64,000 nt of DNA from NCBI GenBank assembly GCA_037126765.1, contig JBBCBC010000001.1:22338622-22402621 (forward strand). Reading direction: 5' to 3'. Origin of the DNA: Stenogyne calaminthoides. Taxonomy: Eukaryota; Streptophyta; Magnoliopsida; Lamiales; Lamiaceae. Made by a program: the position numbers and the translations under genes. How positions within the stretch are numbered: position 1 is the first letter of the stretch; each line of letters begins with the position of its first letter. This document shows, piece after piece, positions 57,801 through 64,000 of this stretch. Below the pieces are notes generated by a model that was not told where the DNA came from, searched no databases, and worked only from the letters and a program-made list of their open reading frames with translations.

Positions 57801-60800
57801 TCACTTTATAGTAAAACAATTAATACTATCAAACTAACACCTTTTAATGAAACAACTAATACAGTTAAAAATACAGAGTAGTTGCACGATAAAACAAGTT
57901 CACACAAGACTTTGCCAAAGTCAAATAAGCAGAAGGAAAAAATGGTGGAAACAAGACAAAGATGGCTTACATGTGATTGATTTAGAATCCTTGTTAAGAT
58001 CTGAATTCTGCTGGACAGAGATCCTTGTTACTGGTCTAGCTTCCTTCCCAGAATCAGAATTATTAGAGATAGAAAGCCTGCCCAAATTGGGCTTAACAAT
58101 ATCCTCAGTTGAGCCACCAGAATTAGCTTTTTTATCAGAATCACCATTTAATCGAGTAGTACTTCCCATTGCATATGGTTCAATCCGCTGGCATCATCAT
58201 CACAATGAGTTTGGATTAAAAATAAAATGACCATAATGATTTGTAGATAATGGAAACTAAGACGATGTGATTTATACCGAAATGTCTACAACCCATACTC
58301 CAACGCAACTTTGATTATAAGAACATCCTAGAAGCTTCCCTTCATGAACATTCATGTCTGACAATCTAGACCACCCCACATCTACAGTATCATGGCTTCT
58401 GATTGGTTCCCATGAGAAAACCTATAACCAAAACAGAGGACAACAAAATATAAAGATGAAATGGAAGGTGATTTGATATATTAACACAGAAACCACTCAA
58501 ACATATGGAGCCTACTTTCAAATTCTCATGCAAGCCACAAAGCAGGGTTCTCCCATCAGGATTAAAAGTCATACAGCGCACTCCTGTGGTCTGGATTTGG
58601 AACAATTAAACAACAGTTAGTCAAAATAAGTATTAAAGAACAATTGGAGGATTAGTCAATAACATATAAATCCAAAACCTCGGGTCCTGCTGAACCAATT
58701 AGCTCAAAAGTTTCAAGATCCCAGAATTTAACAGTTCTATCAGCTGAACCTGCCAAAGATTAGACAACATGGCAGAAAATAAAACAATTATCAGGAGATC
58801 ATTTGAAACACTCGTGGATAACAGTTAAAAAGCACATACCATCTCAAAGCAAACAGGGTGGAACTAAAAATCAAATGCTTAAGTTATCTGTTCTTCTACC
58901 TTAGGAGGGGCTCAATACAATTTGATGTTAGTGACTTATACCGTTATGCAAAAACTTAGAGAGCAAAAAGATATAATCATCTGCTGCACATCTACATCTA
59001 CCAGACATGTTTTTCCTATATATATTTCTTGACTTTAAGTCCTATTTTCTCATTTGTTTATACAAGATGACACTAACAACAAAATTCAATAACGTTGTCA
59101 TCACACCTTTTAAAGGCCACCAGGGAGTGAAAGCAAGGATCAGATCACTACCTAAAAATGCATTATCATGAGATCCATGACAATGTTCTGAAGAACTAAG
59201 GAAAAAGTAAGCAATAACTTTGCAAAACATTACGAAATTAAAACCACAATGAAATAGAGTAGAGCCAGTGACTGTTTACAACTATCAATCTGACTAATCA
59301 GATTTTTCATTTCCTGAACATTTTCAATGATATAGCCGTACCTGGCCATTGTACCCAGTGTAGCACATGATAATGCAAGCAAGAAATTGCAGGCATAAAA
59401 ACTCACAGATGTAATACATTGCAATTTGCAAAGATAGCTTTTCCAACCTGTTGCCAACAAAAACTCATGCGGATGGAAGTCAATGCATTGAATTTGGCCT
59501 TCGTGACATTTGAACTCATGCAAAAGCTTGCCTGCAGTTAAATCCCACAGCTGTATTTGTAGGAACAGCAAGATAATCAGAAACTGAAATTTAAACTTAT
59601 GATGTCAGCAATGAAAATTACATAGCTCAAAGAAAACATAAATAATTAGCAAGACAAAAGAAGATGAAATCAGGGTGGTACGTGAGTTAGGCCGACTCAC
59701 GAGCTACTCGTGGGCTATGTTGCTCGGACACGGGTACGGGTATTCGACACGGGTACGGATCCCCGACTCCCAATTTTTCAAGCATTTTAGTTCTGATCCG
59801 TGTGTCCGACTCCCATACCAGTATCCATGTCGTACTTATCCGACACGGGTACGGTAACCTATTTGAAGGATCCGAGCATCAGAGCTCGTGGGCGACTCGG
59901 AAAAAGCTCGAAATGGACTCGAATTTAATCAAGTCGAGCTCAAGTTGGAGCTCAGCAATACTAGGCACGTCCGGCTCGCAAGCCTAATCAAGTTCACATA
60001 ATTTTTACTATTTTACCCATAATAATCTAATTATTTACAAATATAGTGTAATTATAAAAGTATGTATATATCTAATTCACGGTTATCGAGTTGAGCCAAG
60101 TGCTCGAGTTCAAAAGAATTGAGCTCAATCAAGTAAGATTTGAGATTCGAGCTTCGAGTATTCTAATCGAGTCGAATGCGAGCTTGACACTACTCAAGTC
60201 AGCTCAGCTAATTTACATCCCTAAATGAGATATTTTCATGTTCTATAAAGACTAGACTAATAACAAACAAAAAGGAGAACAAATACAGGCAAAAATAAAA
60301 TGAATGTAATGACAGATCCAACCTTCACAGTGTTGTCCTCTCCGCCAGAAACAACCCAACGCCCATCAGGAGTAAACCTAATAGCATTAACACCACGTGT
60401 ATGACCCTTGTAAGTGTGTATACACCCCTTCCTTCGGATATCCCATATTTTTAGGTTTGTGTCCAGAGAACCGGATGCAAAGAACTCTCCAAAAGGATGG
60501 AAATCCAATGATATGCAATTGGATCGGTGACCAGTTAGGGTGCGAATGACTACCAAAGACATGAAACAAAAAAGTCAAACAAAGCATAGTCTATGGTTTG
60601 AATGTGAATGTTCACACAGGTGATGTTTGATTTAGGTTAAGTGATAAAAAACCGGTTTTTTTAAATCTAGGGAATTTTGAAATCCTGATAAATAGTATGG
60701 TGTGTGTTTGTTTTGGGATTTTGAGTAGGGTGAGATAAAAATTAATGTCAAATCAATGTGTAAGAGTGAACAAAGTTATATGAATATATTATTTTTGAGT

Positions 60801-62677
60801 GTGATTGTAATGACTGCATGATGTGAATTATGATTTAAATATATTAAAGTGTAAGATAGAGAACTTATTGTATTGGAAATTGCAATAGTTGGTTTATAGT
60901 TGCTGTGGTGGTGGTTTTTAAAAACCGGATTTCAAAATACCGAAGTAGAACTGGTTTTAAATTTCAATACCCAAAACAAACATCACCATAGAGAATGTGG
61001 GTTGCAGAAAAGTTACTCTTAGCCTCCTCCAAATCCCAAAGTTTAATGGTGCCACTAGCTGCCCCAGCAGCAACCAAAACCTCCGATGTATCAAAGCCAA
61101 CCGAATCAATTCCACTTGAATGGCCTGACAAACTCTAATGCATTGGAAGTTTTCATCAGTTTCGTTATATAAATTTGTTGGGAACAAAATCAATAAAAAT
61201 GAAATTAGGAAATCAGTAATGCTATGCTAAATTTCACTACTAAAATTGAAAGGGAATGGTTCACTGGGCAACCCCAAGCCCTAGCCCCAAAAAGAGAGAA
61301 GTAGAATTATTATATTAAACTGATTTCAGCAGGTTCTCAGTCCAACTCTGGCAAGTCTCAGTTTGGTTTATGGGAGGCGCTCCCATGATTGTATACCTCA
61401 TTCAGACAAAAAACTAAAAAATACAAATAAATTTAAATAAGAAGTTTAGTCAGTAGGAAAGGCAACTGAGAAATGACTGACCAGTATGGCATTGGGCTTG
61501 CCAATAGCCCAGAGATTGACCTTATGATCTTCTCCGCCAGTCACGAGAACCCTTGATGATTTCCTCCCAATCTTTAGGCAGTTTACACTTGAAGAATGAG
61601 CTACGAATTCCTCTATAACAAGCAGCTGTTAAGGCTTTCAATCAAAATCTCGCTTAATTTTTATATTCTTTTAGCATCACTTCACTAATGACTTTATGTA
61701 CTGCCCAAAGATAAGGCATCTAAATACAAAGTAGCCAACACTGCTATAACATTTACACCTTGAAGATGAGTATTGCTCTTTCAGGAACTAGTTGCAAGCA
61801 TAAGATAATTTTATTATTGGACAGCTGGAGATGATGCTAAAATTACTAGTAGGGCTTAAGAGATAGCATTTTTGCTTCTTTTCTCTATGTAATATTATAT
61901 GCAAATTGCACGGGAGGTTCAAGAAAATACTTCCTAAAACAGTACATATTGCTGTTAATGTCTTGATTCGGTTGATGAAATATGTGTGTGTGTGAACTTT
62001 CGACTGTGATATCTCAGTAAGCATTGGCCCGCATATGCACAAAAACACTAGCAGACACAGTCATAGTTTTTGGTTCATGTAAATAAAAACTCTGCAGATC
62101 CTCATCACCACTTTTTGTTTCAAGTGTTAATATTTTCCTCGTTTAAAACAATACAAAGTTCAGAATCAATGTGACATTGAAAGATTTACAACACTCTGTT
62201 CTTTTATATCATTCGTCGGCATGAGGTCGTACTGTTATATATTATATCTATCAATTTCATCACATGTAATCACAAAGTAATGAAATAAAGATAAAATAAA
62301 CATTTAAGACCCAGAAACCCACCAAAGAATCGCATTTTTAAGCTAATAATCATGAATTTTTGCCAAATGATTTGTTATCTTCCCAAGAACTATGTCAAAA
62401 AGGATGAACAGAAAAAAATGAATGCGTACTACAATTCTTACCCCCAATCAATGCAAGTCATAAAACAATGAATAAGAAAACAAACTAGAAGAGCACAGGT
62501 CGTTCTTTCACCAGATCCAACCAACTTCCGTCGCACATCACTACATTTTCATTTTTCAAATTAAATTCCATACCTATTATTTTAAAGGGGAAAGATATAA
62601 GGAAAAGAGCAAAGAAACTATTAAGACTTCGGAACAAGGATACGTAGCTTATAAGCCCGTTTGGAGGTGGTCGTCAT
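51787..62677 (-). CDS. KTN80: Katanin p80 WD40 repeat-containing subunit B1 homologue
   Basis: KTN80 targets the p60 ATPase to microtubule crossovers for severing. Eighteen exons, in gene order: 62,677-62,644; 61,612-61,482; 61,134-61,017; 60,549-60,323; 59,550-59,448; 58,749-58,679; 58,590-58,516; 58,421-58,278; 58,187-57,971; 57,707-57,204; 55,797-55,738; 55,621-55,530; 54,292-54,167; 53,758-53,684; 53,425-53,313; 52,709-52,593; 52,477-52,409; 51,850-51,787. They total 2,340 bases: 779 residues plus stop, and all phases agree. Introns inspected are GT-AG. Residues 1-301 are WD40 repeats (EFVAHSSSVNCLKIG, GEDHKVNLWAIG, a DWD-like LDTNLKIWDIRRKG). Residues 302-592 are a Ser/Asn-rich linker. 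Residues 593-779 are the p60-binding con80 domain (ELHHQFVGSMKSRLGKLQ, SAPSSVGVDIEAEQR, ending LNLALQEVS). The start MTTTSKRAYKLQ matches the family. The exon at 55,738-55,797 is the least certain. No breaks were seen. Confidence 0.95.
54815..54836. repeat. (AT)n microsatellite in katanin intron 12
   Basis: This short AT dinucleotide run lies inside the AT-rich insertion-like stretch 54,600-55,010, which repeats 'ttcgaatacgaa'-type phrases. No coding role is seen. Confidence 0.8.
59715..59882. mobile_element. MITE-like repeat in katanin intron 4
   Basis: The left edge CTATGTTGCTCGGA (59,715) and the right part TCCGAGCATCAG (to 59,882) are imperfect inverted repeats. The body repeats 'gacacgggtacgg' three times. 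'ctcgtgggc' flanks both sides, perhaps a duplication of the target. The repeat sits within a wider block of 'gagctcg' and 'actcg' phrases (59,685-60,200) that also looks transposon-derived. Confidence 0.5.
60619..60987. mobile_element. MITE in katanin intron 3, 369 bp
   Basis: The terminal inverted repeats are GGTGATGTTTGATTT (60,619) and GGTGATGTTTGTTTTGGG (from 60,987 inward). The flanking 3-mers are ACA and ATA, a possible 3-bp TSD with one change. The inner phrases 'aaaaccggttt' and 'aaaccggattt' are also inverted. The element ends 29 bp from the exon 3 donor (exon end 61,017). Confidence 0.65.
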
Positions 62678-63300
62678 TTCAGAACTCCAAAAGTGAAAAT
62701 CAAAATGCCCAAAAACCCTAGCACAGCCTCCTGCTCAGCGGAAAAAATTGGAGACACGGAGACAGATCCCAAGAAATTAACGCCATCCCACATTCACAGT
62801 TCTTCAAAATACTTGGTATATTCAATCGCTCACGTCATGTTAGACGAAATAACTGAATGAGTTTCCAATTAATCTTCCCAGAAAACTGAAATCTGAAGTG
62901 AAAGGGTGATTCTAGAGCATGGCAGCAAAAATTAAACACTTGAATGGGCTATCTGCAAAATGGTTGTCGCGGAGATACAATGTACCTTCACTACCAACAA
63001 AAATCAGACACTGTATGAGAGAGAGGGAGATGGGGATGGAGGAAGAAGGGGGGTTGTTTTCCAGATCCCAGGCTTCTCAATTACTTGAGATTAAAACGTC
63101 GCAGCTTCGAATTCGAAGGATCCCTTTCACAGTTTCGCAGTCAAATTTTTGAATTCTGGTGGTGTGAGAGAGGGGGTTTTGGTGAAATCTTGGTTTGGGG
63201 ATTTGAAGTTTGAAGAAGGGTGAAACGAATTTAGAGGGTGTTTGGGTCAATTTCAAAGAAAAAACTAACATGTACGGAGTATATATTTCAAAATTAATGT
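62678..63300 (-). promoter_or_regulatory. 5' UTR and promoter region of the katanin gene (inferred)
   Basis: On the minus strand, 63,015-63,034 is pyrimidine-rich, like the Y patches of plant core promoters and leaders. No TATA box is obvious at the expected place. The minus-strand frame at 63,077-63,271 and the plus-strand frame at 62,919-63,152 show no domain and are probably leader or promoter DNA. The transcription start was not determined. Confidence 0.4.
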
Positions 63301-64000
63301 CATCTCATCGTATATGTATTGAAATCATTAGAGCCTATACGTGATTCAAAATTATTAATGTCATCATATTTGTATGAAACCATTAAGACCATGTTTGTTT
63401 AAGCACGATCACATTTTGGACTTTCACATCCAAATTCAATGTTCACCTCTATTACATGCACTCAGGTGGGGCTTTGAAACACTATTTTCACATAAGAAGC
63501 GTTTCTTTTTTAAAAGTTGAATCTAACTTGCTTTAAAAAAAAAAAAAATTACTGTTTTAATTGAGTTTCAAAAACATGCATTTATTATGCACTTGTTTTC
63601 ACATAATTTATACAATTACATCATCATTTTTCTCTTACTCACACATTTTCTTTTATATTTTTTCTCACTAATTATTTTTCCTACTTTTCTACATTTCTCT
63701 AATTGAAATATAATACAGTATATCTTGATTTGATTGATTTGACGGTGGGTTCTGGTCTTTTTTCTCTAAATTATTCGGTCCTTGAGCCGAATACTGAATT
63801 ATCAAAAAATATATCTTGATTAAACATAAAATTACATTCACCAGCAATCAATCATTCTTAATCAAACACGAATTTACTATTCATTAGATTATTCACATTC
63901 ACATTTCATTCACCTCTATCTCTAAACAAACTCCACCGAAGGAAGTGTTTGATTTTGGCTGGAAGTTGAAGGGGGAAATCAGGGTGGGAAAATTAAATGA
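63301..64000. other. AT-rich upstream DNA with repeat-like phrases
   Basis: No gene is recognised. 'aaattattaatgtcatcat' recurs near 63,289 and 63,350. 'accatgtttgtttaag' at 63,389 resembles a MITE edge, but no partner was fixed inside the window. An A run lies at about 63,535-63,549. Confidence 0.5.

Overview
This is a stretch of plant nuclear DNA, almost certainly from a eudicot. It is AT-rich, has GT-AG introns, one conserved plant gene, and a dense nest of plant transposable elements. The species cannot be read from the window. I saw no bacterial, organellar, tRNA, rRNA or CRISPR features.

The only ordinary host gene lies on the minus strand at 51,787-62,677: a katanin p80 (KTN80) regulatory subunit with an N-terminal WD40 propeller and a C-terminal con80 domain. 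I could place all 18 coding exons. They sum to 2,340 bases (779 codons plus stop) with matching phases at every junction, so the gene looks intact. Its introns carry a MITE 29 bp from one splice donor and other repeats.

Nearly everything else is mobile DNA, and several insertions can be bounded to the base by target-site duplications (TSDs). From left to right: AT-rich DNA with the repetitive end of a CACTA element (to 4,389); a solo LTR (5,268-11,964, TSD ATTAC) split by a complete 4,999-bp CACTA element (6,870-11,868, TSD ACT) that carries a decayed Transposase_24 plus Ulp1-protease gene; MITEs and two related GC-tailed repeat units (12-18.4 kb); the C-terminal half of a MULE transposase (19.3-20.24 kb); and a solo LTR with 79-bp tandem repeats (20,285-22,097, TSD GTTAG).

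The centre is a plant mobile domain (PMD) gene that starts at 22,349, breaks at 22,923 and resumes at 43,709. The 20.8 kb between holds a PIF/Harbinger-like remnant with a Myb/SANT-like gene and a GRF zinc-finger fragment. Two elements sit inside that remnant. One is a 13,464-bp Tat-lineage Ty3/gypsy retrotransposon (25,294-38,757, TSD TGAAT) with decayed gag-pol, two RNase H domains and a multi-exon antisense gene. The other is a 2,104-bp hAT element (40,172-42,275) whose transposase has lost its core but keeps a 360-codon frame. The PMD gene is broken again by a small hAT element (43,793-44,691). Beyond it are a reverse-oriented LTR and the 3' end of a Ty1/copia element with its 3' LTR (46.98-49.46 kb).

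Insertion order can be read from the nesting: PMD gene, then Harbinger-like element, then Tat and hAT elements; and solo LTR, then CACTA. I found no convincing new biological system. The most unusual pieces are the antisense gene of the Tat element, the internally fused hAT open frame and the GRF fragment with its duplicated exon.
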